A DNA stretch of 58,067 nt from Jaenimonas drosophilae. Lineage: Eukaryota; Euglenozoa; Kinetoplastea; Trypanosomatida; Trypanosomatidae. Under the pieces are notes generated by a model that was not told where the DNA came from, did no database searches, and saw only the letters and a program-made list of their open reading frames with translations. The stretch spans positions 1 through 58,067 of the forward strand of contig JASAON010001564.1 of assembly GCA_030849065.1 (NCBI GenBank), read 5' to 3'. Positions 10,143 through 18,866 of the stretch are shown in pieces. How positions within the stretch are numbered: the stretch's first letter is position 1; every line of letters begins with the position of its first letter. The translations under genes were made by a program, and so were the position numbers.

Positions 10143-11939
10143 TCACTGCGGAAGATAGCCAACGTTGTAGGGATAGCCCGGAGGCAGCTGCGCGGGTGCC
10201 TGAACGAACATTTGTGTGGGGGCGTAGGTGGGCTGAGGCACCATGGGTGGTGCTGCGGATGAAACGGTGCCGTTGACGTACGTCGGCACGTACTGCATAC
10301 CGTTGGTGGCGGTGAGGAGCTGCAAGGGCATGGAGGGCTGCTGCGGTGCGGTGAAGGCCACGTTTGGTGTGTTTCCAGCTTGAGCTCCCGGTGGGAGGAA
10401 GATGCACATGTTGTTTAGGGAAGCGGTGGTGTTCGGGGCATAGGCGATGTTTTGTGGCAAGATGGTGGGCTGTGGGGGAGTTTGAACCAGAGTGTAGGAA
10501 GGCTGCTGCATCATGGGCTGTACGTAGGTCATTTGGCCACTTGCAGCATCGGCGTGGTAGGTGGCGTGGGTGCTTCCCGGGATGTACGTGATGGGGGCAC
10601 CGGTGAAGCGCACGCCCTGCGTTGTCTGAGGGGCCGCGTACATGGTCATGGGTGATGGATTGGCACCCGTTCCGCTAAAGTTGGAGGCAGCGGAGCTCTG
10701 CATATCATCCATCATGGAGTTGGCCATGAGGTGCTGCATCATGAAGACGGATTTTCCCTCCGCCATGGAGCGGGTGGGCTGGGGGGTCACCCCAAAGGGC
10801 GGGGGATAATCGCGCACGCTATTCAGCAACTCCATCAAGGATGCGTTCATGGAAGGCTCGAGGAGGTGGCCGGTGATGTGGAGCTGATCGCGACGGTCCG
10901 TCAGACGGAACTCAACACGGTCGGTGCGGAGTGGGCCCGTGAGAACATCCCCGAGGAGGGTGTAGTCCAGCTGCCCCCACTGCGGATCCACGGCGTGCTC
11001 CTGAATGTAGAGGGTGATGCTGCGAAAATCCACTTGGTACTCCACCTCCTCCACCGTGAAGCGGCACTCGAGCCCGCGCTCGGCAATCAGGCGCTGCACA
11101 AGTGGGAGCATCTCACGATCACGCCAGCGTGCGTAGTACATCTTCTTCTTATCCTTGTTGACGCCACGGCGGAGAACACGGGGGAAGCGCAGCATCTGGA
11201 AATCCGTTGGCATGCCGGAGCGGGAGGTGAGATTGAAGAGGGGAGAACCTTGCTGCAATTCAGCCACACAGCGCTCCTCAATCCACTCGAGTGTACGTCC
11301 ACCCGCCGGCTCGCTTTCCTCGGGTGCCAAGCGCGCATACTCAATCACCTGCTCCGATACATCCTTCACCACCACACCCGCGGCCTCACCGTGGTGGCAC
11401 TCACACAAGACCAACCCGCCCACCGCAATATCCGCGCGGAGGCAGGTGGCTGGCACGTAGTACACGCCAAAAAGGCGGTGAAAACGAACGAGAACAAAGG
11501 CCATGGGTGTGCGCTCCACGGTGATGCCCGGCAGCTGTGCGGAGGTCATTTCCCCCGTGACGGGGGTGGCGGTGGTGAGGGGGAGCACCACCTGGCTCAG
11601 CGAATGGGGCGGGGGGAAGCCTTCGTGGTGCTCGCTCATCATCTCGCAGGAGAGGCTGCCGCCGAAATCGCCTAGTGGGGAGGACGCACTCGGGATGGTC
11701 GTGGAGGTTGTGGCGTTGTTGAAGGCAAAATTCTCTGGCACATTCTCAGGGGAGAGAACCATGTGGGTCTCGGGGAGATCAATGGTGATGGAGCCCGGGG
11801 TGAGGGTCTTGGTGGGCTGATCATTGGTGCTGAGGAACTCCATGGGCGCGGCGGAGAGGGGCGAGCAGGTCTCGTCGTTCATCATCTGCAACTCCGTCAC
11901 GGGGTTGGTGACGGTTTCCATCTCCATGACAACAGACAT
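10143..11939 (-). CDS. PSP1 C-terminal-domain protein, candidate post-transcriptional regulator
   Basis: 598 residues. A conserved block with the RFHRLFGVYYVP motif spans about residues 148-205. The PSP1-type domain follows at about 265-350, with the typical segment ending in EYQVDFRSITLYIQ. The last 200 residues are rich in Pro, Gln, Thr, Met and Tyr and look disordered. PSP1-domain proteins are a recurrent kinetoplastid family, several linked to mRNA control; that role is inferred here. An open frame extends upstream to 12017 through a GTG codon and an Asn run encoded by AAC repeats, but the first ATG after plausible AG acceptors is at 11939. Stop is TGA. It is the first gene downstream of the coiled-coil gene and the last before the gene-free interval. 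Confidence 0.85.
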   Translation of the reverse strand: MSVVMEMETVTNPVTELQMMNDETCSPLSAAPMEFLSTNDQPTKTLTPGSITIDLPETHMVLSPENVPENFAFNNATTSTTIPSASSPLGDFGGSLSCEMMSEHHEGFPPPHSLSQVVLPLTTATPVTGEMTSAQLPGITVERTPMAFVLVRFHRLFGVYYVPATCLRADIAVGGLVLCECHHGEAAGVVVKDVSEQVIEYARLAPEESEPAGGRTLEWIEERCVAELQQGSPLFNLTSRSGMPTDFQMLRFPRVLRRGVNKDKKKMYYARWRDREMLPLVQRLIAERGLECRFTVEEVEYQVDFRSITLYIQEHAVDPQWGQLDYTLLGDVLTGPLRTDRVEFRLTDRRDQLHITGHLLEPSMNASLMELLNSVRDYPPPFGVTPQPTRSMAEGKSVFMMQHLMANSMMDDMQSSAASNFSGTGANPSPMTMYAAPQTTQGVRFTGAPITYIPGSTHATYHADAASGQMTYVQPMMQQPSYTLVQTPPQPTILPQNIAYAPNTTASLNNMCIFLPPGAQAGNTPNVAFTAPQQPSMPLQLLTATNGMQYVPTYVNGTVSSAAPPMVPQPTYAPTQMFVQAPAQLPPGYPYNVGYLPQ

Positions 11940-12711
11940 GGTCAACGAACAACGGGTGAGAAGTGTGTTGTTGTTGTTGTTGTTGTGTTCTTGATCTTCG
12001 TAGATTCTGGGAGGCACTACTACTCACACAATGGGAACAGGTCAGGGAGAATGCGTTCGTGAGCGAACTGGGCCTTGTGTAGAAGATGGCGTGAAAGTCT
12101 GTGTGGGTGAAACAATCCGCCAGGATGGTGCTGAAAGAAGCGAGCAGTGATTTTGATGGCCGTCTGAAAGTGATCCACACACACACACACACGCACAGAT
12201 ACACGGTCGGGTAAGAAGGATGGTAAGAAATGCGCTGATTGGTCTGACCGAGCTCTTCGTTCAACACGATCCAAAAAGCTTGCCCGTCAAAGGTTGGGAA
12301 ACGATGTTAGCGTGAAGGTGCTGAAGATGGCTTGCTGAAGTTGGTGTGTGAGTGCGTCACGACTCGTTGAGCAGCAGGAGCAGAGAAGAACGGCCACACA
12401 GATCCACGGAGAAGTAAGGAAGACCGATGCTGTGATGTGGATCGGCGCAGTGGTCGGAGCTTGTTGGTGATTCCTGAAGATGTCGCCTGCGTCTGTCTGG
12501 ATACCCTACACACACAAAAAAAAAAGAAGGGAAAGTTGGATGTACCGCCGTTGTTGTGAGAATGAAGCTTCACAGGTTGATCGGATGTCCATGCACATCG
12601 TGCAAAACGAAGAATACGTCATGATGATGTAGCAGCGTGGCAAAAAGATAAGAAGCAGCAGCGATGGATGGAGCCGAGAAGAGCCCTCACGGCGGCCCAT
12701 CATCAGTGTGC
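11940..12711 (-). other. Spacer upstream of the PSP1 gene
   Basis: The spacer carries an (AAC)n run next to the PSP1 start (about 11966-11986) and a strong pyrimidine tract plus AG at 12525-12506. Three frames are open for 49 to 72 codons after that AG, so a second exon of the upstream gene is possible but not shown. Confidence 0.6.
12506..12530 (-). promoter_or_regulatory. Strong splice acceptor (pyrimidine tract plus AG)
   Basis: On the minus strand, ten T (12525-12516) lead to GTGTGTGTAG, with the AG at 12507-12506. It may be the trans-splice acceptor of the PSP1 mRNA, giving a leader of about 570 bases, or a cis acceptor for the gene at 12712-13515. Confidence 0.55.
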
Positions 12712-13515
12712 TTAGGTAGCAGTGGGGCACATAAGGTTGTGAAGGCTGTGTTGCGTGCAACTTACCCGCCACATGTGCATGGCAGACGGCTGCAATTCAC
12801 GAAGGAGCCTGTGGCGCTGCTGTTGTAAACGGGCAATGTGAGCCTCATGCTCCATCCCAGCTAAAGCCTCCTTGGTCAGCTGAGTGAGGCTCTCTTCGAG
12901 GCCCATCCACCACCACGCCGCCGTGGATTGGGGGTCGTACACCGTCATGAGATCCAGCAGCTTCAGCACATGGAGAGGGAGGTTCTGGCACCATATGTAC
13001 TCCATCTGTTCTCTGTGAAGATGCTTCGTCACGAGCTGTATGGCGGTGTGAAGGCGCTGGAGCCGCCGATCCGCCTCCCCTACACGTCCCGCCGCCGCTT
13101 CCAGTGAGTGGCGTAGTTGCCGTTCCGTGGCTCGGAAGGAACAGGCCAAGCTGCTGCGACTCCACACAACACGTGCGGCACGTGAGTGTGGGTCGTCATC
13201 TCCATCCCCTTCAGTGGGGGCCTCCGAGGAGAGTGCAGTGATCCACGCACGTGCTGCTGCATCTGGATAAGGAAGATCCTCCTCGATGCACGTGGAAGAC
13301 GTTGATGAAGTATGTAATGAAGATTTATGATCAGTGGGCGTGCATCTGGCTGCTGCATGAGCGGTGGTGAGACGTTGGAGCGCCTCCATGGCTTCTCCAG
13401 CAGCGGCAACCGCGCAGGTCAAGGCGGTCTGTGCCTCGGTGGAGGTTGTCTGTGCGTGATGAGCGGCTTGCACGTGAAACACAGCACTCAGCATATCACT
13501 GGTAGTGTGTGCCAT
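12712..13515 (-). CDS. Unidentified coiled-coil protein, possibly with an unannotated 3' exon
   Basis: 267 residues from the ATG at 13515; the frame opens slightly earlier at a TTG. The protein is almost wholly helical. It is rich in Ala, Gln, Leu and His, with heptad-like stretches at about residues 10-50, 130-180 and 210-255, and a Ser-rich acidic loop between about 65 and 110. No catalytic motif or membrane segment is visible. After residue 250 the reading changes to a Cys/His/Thr-rich tail, and exactly there the DNA reads CGG followed by GTAAGT, a consensus 5' splice site. The downstream acceptor at 12507-12506 would make an intron of about 255 bases. Small coiled-coil proteins are common in kinetoplastid cytoskeleton and kinetochore complexes, but I cannot place this one. 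Confidence 0.65.
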   Translation of the reverse strand: MAHTTSDMLSAVFHVQAAHHAQTTSTEAQTALTCAVAAAGEAMEALQRLTTAHAAARCTPTDHKSSLHTSSTSSTCIEEDLPYPDAAARAWITALSSEAPTEGDGDDDPHSRAARVVWSRSSLACSFRATERQLRHSLEAAAGRVGEADRRLQRLHTAIQLVTKHLHREQMEYIWCQNLPLHVLKLLDLMTVYDPQSTAAWWWMGLEESLTQLTKEALAGMEHEAHIARLQQQRHRLLRELQPSAMHMWRVSCTQHSLHNLMCPTAT

Positions 13516-14081
13516 GGGCCTCAATTAACTACCAACAACAAACAACAGTGGAGGATGATGGTTGCATGATTGGTGTACGAGTATCTCCTCGTGTTTTTGG
13601 TTGCAGATGCATGTGCCACTTATGAAGTGCATTGTTGGGGGGGGGGGAGTGACGGCCCCCTCCGTATGGATGGAACTCCAGCTCAAGCAGCACAGTGAAT
13701 GAGTTGCAGAATCACACCCTCGAACAAGGAAACAAACAGGAAGCACAGAAAAAAAAAACATCAACGAAAATCATGGGGAAAGCAGGGCGAAGGGAGAGGT
13801 TATGTCGCGTGTGGGGTGACGTGGTTGCGATTAGAATCATTTACACCACGCACACGCACACACGCACACATACAGTATTGTTCTCCGAGAACCGCAACGA
13901 ATGATAATGGCTGTACAATGACCAAGAGACAGCAGGAACACACCCCAAATATCATCTCGTCACACGCACACATTCGGCCCACAATTTGTTGCTCAAATAT
14001 TGCTAGTGGAGGGACCTCACATGGTACATCCCTCCACTCATCCTATCACTCACACCACACAGAATCTTAAGGATGTGATGG
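13516..14081. other. Spacer between coiled-coil gene and first PAQR gene
   Basis: Contains an 11-base G run (13637-13647), a short A tract near 13750 and CA-rich sequence near 13850-13875. No coding signal is seen. Confidence 0.6.
13637..13647 (+). repeat. 11-base G homopolymer
   Basis: Uninterrupted G run on the plus strand (C on the transcribed sense strand). It is the longest G/C homopolymer I see in the window. Confidence 0.85.
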
Positions 14082-15182
14082 CTACGCGTGTTTCAGCGGT
14101 ACATCACACAGCATCTTGTCGTAGTTGGCGTACATATCCACACAGTTGTAGAAGTGCGTGAGCGCAGCCCCCAAAACACAGAGATGCCACAACTGATGGC
14201 TGGATAAGAACACATCAAATTTTCCAGGAGCAAAGATCTCTGGCAGCTTGAAGGCGTAGATGAAGACGCCGAAACCGTAGAGGAACATCATCGTGAGTAG
14301 CCCACGCACATAAGGCATCCCCATATCCTCTGGGAGGAAGAAGGTCATATGCACAATGGGAAAGAGGCCGGAGCCAACCATGCACACATAGAATAAGATC
14401 TTCTTGCTGGCAAAGGCAACACTGGTCCAGTGGCGGAAGAAGGGGCCCAACATGCCAATAACCCCAAAGGTACTAATCATCATGAGGTACACATCACGCC
14501 AAAAGGGTTCACACGCAAAGACATAGAAGCAAAAGGGCAGGAAGGAGCCCACGGTGAGGACGGTGATGCCAAAGTAGTCCAACGCGTGTGCCCAGCTGTA
14601 GAACCGCTCACTAATGTGCGCAATGAAGAGGTGGAAGAAGGCACTGCACAACATGCACATGAGGCAGCCGAAGGAGTAGAAGCCAAAGATCAGGAGCGGC
14701 CAGGCGGTACGTTGGCCCTCCACAAAGACCTTCCGACGGCCAAGGCCATCGGCTGTTGGCACTTCAGCCATCACGTTGCCCGCCATGTACTGCGGGACGA
14801 GATGTCGCGAGAAGAGCAGGAAGATGGCCACCACAAAGACCATGAATCCCATCAAGTGCGTCCAGACGTTGAATGTTTCGTTGTGCAAACGAAAAATGCT
14901 GTGCAGGCAGAGCTTCGTGGGGTAGTAGGCCCGGTAGGCGGCAAGGATGTAGGGGTTGTCTCGGAGATAGTGAGGAACGTCTTCGAGGCGGTAGAGCGGC
15001 AGGGTGGGGTCATTGTTGTACGGCCGGCAATCACGACGTGAAGGGCTGTGAATCAGCTCATCTTGTGTACGCGAGTCCAGCTCATGCTCCACTGGCTTGT
15101 CCGTGGACGCCGTCTTGGATGTGCTCACCACCAGCGGCTCGCTCTCAACCTTCTTGCGTGATTTGTTTGACTTGCCCACCAT
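14082..15182 (-). CDS. PAQR family (adiponectin receptor / hemolysin III) seven-pass membrane protein, array copy 1
   Basis: 366 residues, ATG start. After a cytosolic N-terminal region of about 60 residues comes the family signature LPLYRLEDVP and a run of hydrophobic segments from about 105 to 345. The presumed zinc site is complete: Ser180-x3-His184, Asp202 in LDYFG, and His329-x3-His333. PAQR proteins are seven-helix membrane proteins, and the eukaryotic members have ceramidase-type activity or sense sterols and lipids. Activity here is inferred. Compared with the other two copies it has a longer, charged loop between helices 1 and 2 (about 126-160). The AG acceptor lies 10 bases before the ATG. 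It is the most downstream of three tandem paralogues. Confidence 0.9.
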   Translation of the reverse strand: MVGKSNKSRKKVESEPLVVSTSKTASTDKPVEHELDSRTQDELIHSPSRRDCRPYNNDPTLPLYRLEDVPHYLRDNPYILAAYRAYYPTKLCLHSIFRLHNETFNVWTHLMGFMVFVVAIFLLFSRHLVPQYMAGNVMAEVPTADGLGRRKVFVEGQRTAWPLLIFGFYSFGCLMCMLCSAFFHLFIAHISERFYSWAHALDYFGITVLTVGSFLPFCFYVFACEPFWRDVYLMMISTFGVIGMLGPFFRHWTSVAFASKKILFYVCMVGSGLFPIVHMTFFLPEDMGMPYVRGLLTMMFLYGFGVFIYAFKLPEIFAPGKFDVFLSSHQLWHLCVLGAALTHFYNCVDMYANYDKMLCDVPLKHA

Positions 15183-15215
15183 TTTAAATATCTGAAGTGC
15201 GTTGCAAAGAGCAAA
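15183..15215 (-). promoter_or_regulatory. Candidate trans-splice acceptor for PAQR copy 1
   Basis: The minus strand is pyrimidine-rich (TTTATCTTTGCTCTTTGC) and then has CACTTCAG, with the AG at 15193-15192. The ATG is at 15182. Confidence 0.65.
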
Positions 15216-15634
15216 GATAAAGGATTGTGCCTACACGACTACTACCTTTACCACACCGAACAAAAAGAAAGAAAGAAAAAGATGTTTGGGGCATCATCAA
15301 CCAGAGTGAATGCACCGGGAGAGTGTGTGTGTGTGCCTCTTATGCACAACAAAACAATGGGGTGTGTTTGAGCAGTGGAGACGATGACGATGTACGTCAC
15401 AGAGACACTTAATCCTCCGTGCAACATGAGAGGAGGGCTGGAGTCAGTTGATGATCCATCGAATTCACCCATCACTATGCAGTATTAGAGCACAAGCGGC
15501 GCACACGAGGAGAACCAAACACCAAAACAAAAACAGCTCACGTATCATCCAGATCCATCTGGATGGATGTCATCAAAGCCAACTACAACGGATGATGCAC
15601 CCTTTCATCCATGATCAAGGGTCCGGCCATTGCA
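15183..15634. other. Spacer between PAQR copies 1 and 2
   Basis: Apart from the acceptor next to 15182, I see only a GT-rich stretch near 15325 and no coding signal. Confidence 0.6.
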
Positions 15635-16684
15635 TCAGCACACTCCATCACTTACAGACCAAAGCTGGTACATGCTGACGCAGTTACAAAAGTGCACGAG
15701 TGCCGCACACAGAACACACACATGCCATATTTGATGGCTAGAGAGCAACGTATCGAACATACCCGGGAAGGCGGATTCAGGCAGCTGCGTCGCGTAGAAG
15801 AAGAGCCCGAGCAGGTAGAGCACCGCCATCCACACAATACCAACGACGATACTCGTGGTGGAGTGAAGAATGGGCATGAGCAGCAGGACGTGCACTGCAG
15901 GTGCTACCCCCACAATCGCCATGCCTACAAAGACGGTTGCCCGCACCCAAACGAGCTCGTGAAATGCATGGGTCCACGGACCAATGAGGCCCGCGAGGGT
16001 GAGGCAGCCCAGTGCGCTGAAGTACATGGCTCGCAGTGTTGGCCAACACTGCAGCATCACGTAGAGTGGCGGCATGTAGCTCACCACGATCAAGACCGTG
16101 ATGCCTAGAAAATCTAGCCTGCCCATGGTCGTCATGACGGAATGGCTGCAGTGGCCCGTGAAGAGGTGGTACATGGTACTCAGCAACATGCACACCATGC
16201 ATCCACCACAAAATATGCCATACACGGGTCGCGAAAGGGCCAAGCCAGGTGCCGATATGTGCTGGTTCAGTGCCGTCGTGAAGATGAAGGCGGTGAGTAT
16301 CATGAAGGTGAAGAAGCCCAGGAGGTGGGTGAAAATGTTGATGGACTCGTTGTGCCATCCAAAAAGGCTCTTCAAGGTCATGGAGGTGGTGTAATAGGCA
16401 CGATAGCCTGAGTGAATGAAGGGGTTGTAGCGCTGTTGAGGAGGAAGTTGGTCAAAGGTGGTGAGGGGGAGGGAGGCGTGGCGGCCCAGGTAAAGGAGGT
16501 TCCACTGATGATGATGCACAGCAGCCGTACGTGGGCCACAGCATTCGGAGATGCTCTCCAGAGTGGGGCTCACTACCCCGTTGGGAGGCCTTCCCGTTGG
16601 GTGGTCCATGGCAATCGCGCAATGTGGGAGCTCTGCATCCACATCACTTGACTCAATGCGGAGGTCCTCCAGCATCCATCGCAT
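15635..16684 (-). CDS. PAQR family seven-pass membrane protein, array copy 2
   Basis: 349 residues from the ATG at 16684; the open frame reaches back to a TTG at 16711. The hydrophobic core runs from about residue 115 to 330. Metal ligands are conserved: Ser169-x3-His173, Asp191 in LDFLG, and His317-x3-His321. The N-terminal region of about 60 residues is unlike those of copies 1 and 3, and the soluble loops are shorter. Shared signatures with copy 1 include SGYRAYY/LAAYRAYY and SSHQ-W-H. Overall similarity to the other copies looks low outside the signature blocks, suggesting an old duplication with functional divergence. Substrate is not predictable from sequence. Confidence 0.9.
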   Translation of the reverse strand: MRWMLEDLRIESSDVDAELPHCAIAMDHPTGRPPNGVVSPTLESISECCGPRTAAVHHHQWNLLYLGRHASLPLTTFDQLPPQQRYNPFIHSGYRAYYTTSMTLKSLFGWHNESINIFTHLLGFFTFMILTAFIFTTALNQHISAPGLALSRPVYGIFCGGCMVCMLLSTMYHLFTGHCSHSVMTTMGRLDFLGITVLIVVSYMPPLYVMLQCWPTLRAMYFSALGCLTLAGLIGPWTHAFHELVWVRATVFVGMAIVGVAPAVHVLLLMPILHSTTSIVVGIVWMAVLYLLGLFFYATQLPESAFPGMFDTLLSSHQIWHVCVLCAALVHFCNCVSMYQLWSVSDGVC

Positions 16685-16782
16685 TGGTATGTTACGATGA
16701 TGGTGGTGCAACCTTCACCGTGTGTGTACGAAAACAACCAGATGGATCGTTGGCTCGTCAACCTCCTTGGCAGCTTGTTGCC

Positions 16783-16808
16783 TAACGAGAGAAGAAAAAG
16801 ATATTGAA
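16783..16808 (-). promoter_or_regulatory. Candidate trans-splice acceptor for PAQR copy 2
   Basis: The minus strand reads CTTTTTCTTCTCTCGTTAG, with the AG at 16784-16783. This gives a leader of about 98 bases to the ATG at 16684. Confidence 0.7.
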
Positions 16809-17163
16809 ATGATGAGGAGCCATGAACATTGGTGGAGCATGCGGATGTGTAGGCTGATTTGTCGCAGCAGCACACCAATACACAAATGTAGTTGTAGTTT
16901 TGTTTGCCCATCTTCGGCCCCCCAAAGACTCGGGCAAGGTTGGCGCACAACATCACTTACCCCATCACACAGAAAGACAACGACGAAAGAGGCAGCAGCA
17001 GAAGAAAGATGATGTTCGCGTATTCTTTTTTTGTTGTTGTTGTTGTGGTTGTATAGCGTTTTACATCAAAACAGGCTGAACAGAAGAAAAGAACAACGCT
17101 CTCATAAGAATGCCAGCATCGACGCATCCACACAGCAGAAACTGCGTCGGGGACGTGCACCAA

Positions 17164-17190
17164 ATCGCGCTACAGATGGAAAAGCGCGAT
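17164..17190. repeat. Perfect 8-bp inverted repeat, 11-base loop
   Basis: ATCGCGCT (17164-17171) pairs with AGCGCGAT (17183-17190). It lies between PAQR genes 2 and 3, and no tRNA-like arms surround it. Confidence 0.75.
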
Positions 17191-17623
17191 GGGTGGTGTA
17201 GGATAGGGGGGTAAGTTCCCTCACTCTCCCACTCTCATGTTGAGTTGCGATGCGTACCACCATGAGAGATTAGTTATTCGATGGGTGGAGAGGAGAAGCA
17301 TCAAGAAAAAAAGAACAAGACATCGAGCCCAACTCCTTGACGGCGACGTGCACAAGTATTCCCGCCATCAGCTTGGTTGTGAGGGCACAACGAGTGCGCC
17401 ATCCCACACACCAATGAGCTGATACAGCTTGCACCAAACGAACGCAAGGTATCAATCATGAAAAAGAATAAAAGCACAACAACAAAAAAAAAGGGATGAT
17501 CAGTAGCACGTCGGCACGTACTTCACGACACCCTACACCCATCCAGTAGCCATCCTCATCTCTTGAGGCCATGTACCAACACACACACACGCACACCAAA
17601 TCCAGCCAACTCTTGTGTCATGG

Positions 17624-18643
17624 CTACACATGCGTGCATGCCTCCGCTCCCGTCACCGTCCACAACTGAAACGTGCCCATGCAGGTGAAGTAGTGCACCA
17701 CAGCAGCGGCAACAATGAAGAAGTGCCACAACTGATGGCTGTGGAGCCACACATCAAACTCACCAGGAAACCAACGCTCGGGTACCTTGAAGATGTATAT
17801 GACCATCCCCACAGCGTAGAAGAGGAGCATCAGTACAAGGCCGGTGTACATGGGCTGAGTGAGCTCATTGGTGGGAAGGCCGAAGCGCATGTAGGCCAGG
17901 GGGAGGATGCCCATGGAGGCGAGGGAGACGTAGAGAATGAGCCGTGCTGTGTAGAAGTGCTCGCTGTTGTAGCGGGGGAAGACGGGGCCAACAAGGCCAA
18001 TCACACCAAGGACGCTGATGCCCACAAGATGAATGTTACGCAACAGTGGCATGCAGCTAAACATGTAGAAGACGGGTGGGTAGAAGCTGCCCACAATCAT
18101 CAAGGTGATGCCCCAGTAGTCCAGTGCTAAAGCGGCGTTATGCACGCGCTCACAGCGGTGGCCCGACAGGGTGTGGTAGATGCTGGAGAAGCTGAGGAGG
18201 ATGAGGTTGGAGCACTCGAAGAAGGAGAAGATGACGTAGTCCTGCGTGCGGTTGAGGCCGAGGTGCAGAAGAATGTGGAGCGAGAGCACCGCCGCCACCA
18301 CAAAACCAATCAAGTGGGTCCAAATGTTCATGGTCTCGTTGTGCAAGGAGAGGATGCTCTTGAGGCACTGGGAGGTGGTGTAGTTGCAGCGGTAGTAGCT
18401 GCGAATGAAGGTGTTTCCCTTCATCCACAAGGGGATATCCACCTCATCGTACAAGGGCAAATCCGCACGTCGTGTGGTGGGCGATGGTGTGCAGCAGAAC
18501 TCATCCTTGCACGGTGTTGTGTGTGGCTTGTGTGGGGTGTTGGGCAGTGATGCGGTGTTGGTGGAGAGGCATTGCTTCAGTTGGGACGCGCCACGCTTAC
18601 GGCGGCGTGCAATGCCTGAGAGCTGGCCTAGAGAACTTTCCAT
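17624..18643 (-). CDS. PAQR family seven-pass membrane protein, array copy 3
   Basis: 339 residues, ATG start at 18643. The N-terminal 60 residues are basic and Ser/Thr/Cys-rich. The signature DLPLYDEVDIPLW follows, and then hydrophobic segments from about 108 to 320. Metal ligands are intact: Ser153-x3-His157, Asp175 in LDYWG, and His303-x3-His307. It is nearer to copy 1 than to copy 2 in the FxVPERWFPGEFDVWL region. It is the first of the three copies to be transcribed. Copies 2 and 3 are separated by 0.9 kb and copies 1 and 2 by 0.45 kb. Confidence 0.9.
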   Translation of the reverse strand: MESSLGQLSGIARRRKRGASQLKQCLSTNTASLPNTPHKPHTTPCKDEFCCTPSPTTRRADLPLYDEVDIPLWMKGNTFIRSYYRCNYTTSQCLKSILSLHNETMNIWTHLIGFVVAAVLSLHILLHLGLNRTQDYVIFSFFECSNLILLSFSSIYHTLSGHRCERVHNAALALDYWGITLMIVGSFYPPVFYMFSCMPLLRNIHLVGISVLGVIGLVGPVFPRYNSEHFYTARLILYVSLASMGILPLAYMRFGLPTNELTQPMYTGLVLMLLFYAVGMVIYIFKVPERWFPGEFDVWLHSHQLWHFFIVAAAVVHYFTCMGTFQLWTVTGAEACTHV

Positions 18644-18866
18644 GATGAACGGGTCCGATGAATCAAGGCTATGATGGATTGGTGGTGGAGCACTCCCAAC
18701 AATGGAAGAACAAACCTTTTAAGCACAAGAAAGGGGAGGGGAATACACATGGAAGTACGGGTGCAACACGATATGTAGGTTGAGCTACCTACACACGTAC
18801 AGAGAACAGAAACATGAGCACTTGTGAATGAAGGACGTTGTTGGCGTCCTTCGAATGAGGCAACCA

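Larger units (their letters stand above)
16685..17623. other. Spacer between PAQR copies 2 and 3
   Basis: Holds an acceptor at 16784-16783, a second pyrimidine-rich stretch near 16985-17010 (minus strand), an (AAC)n-type run near 17031-17047 and a perfect 8-bp hairpin at 17164-17190. No coding frame is supported. Confidence 0.6.

Noticed and set aside
10731..11675. 314-codon plus-strand frame
   Set aside because: It is an antisense shadow of the PSP1-domain gene.
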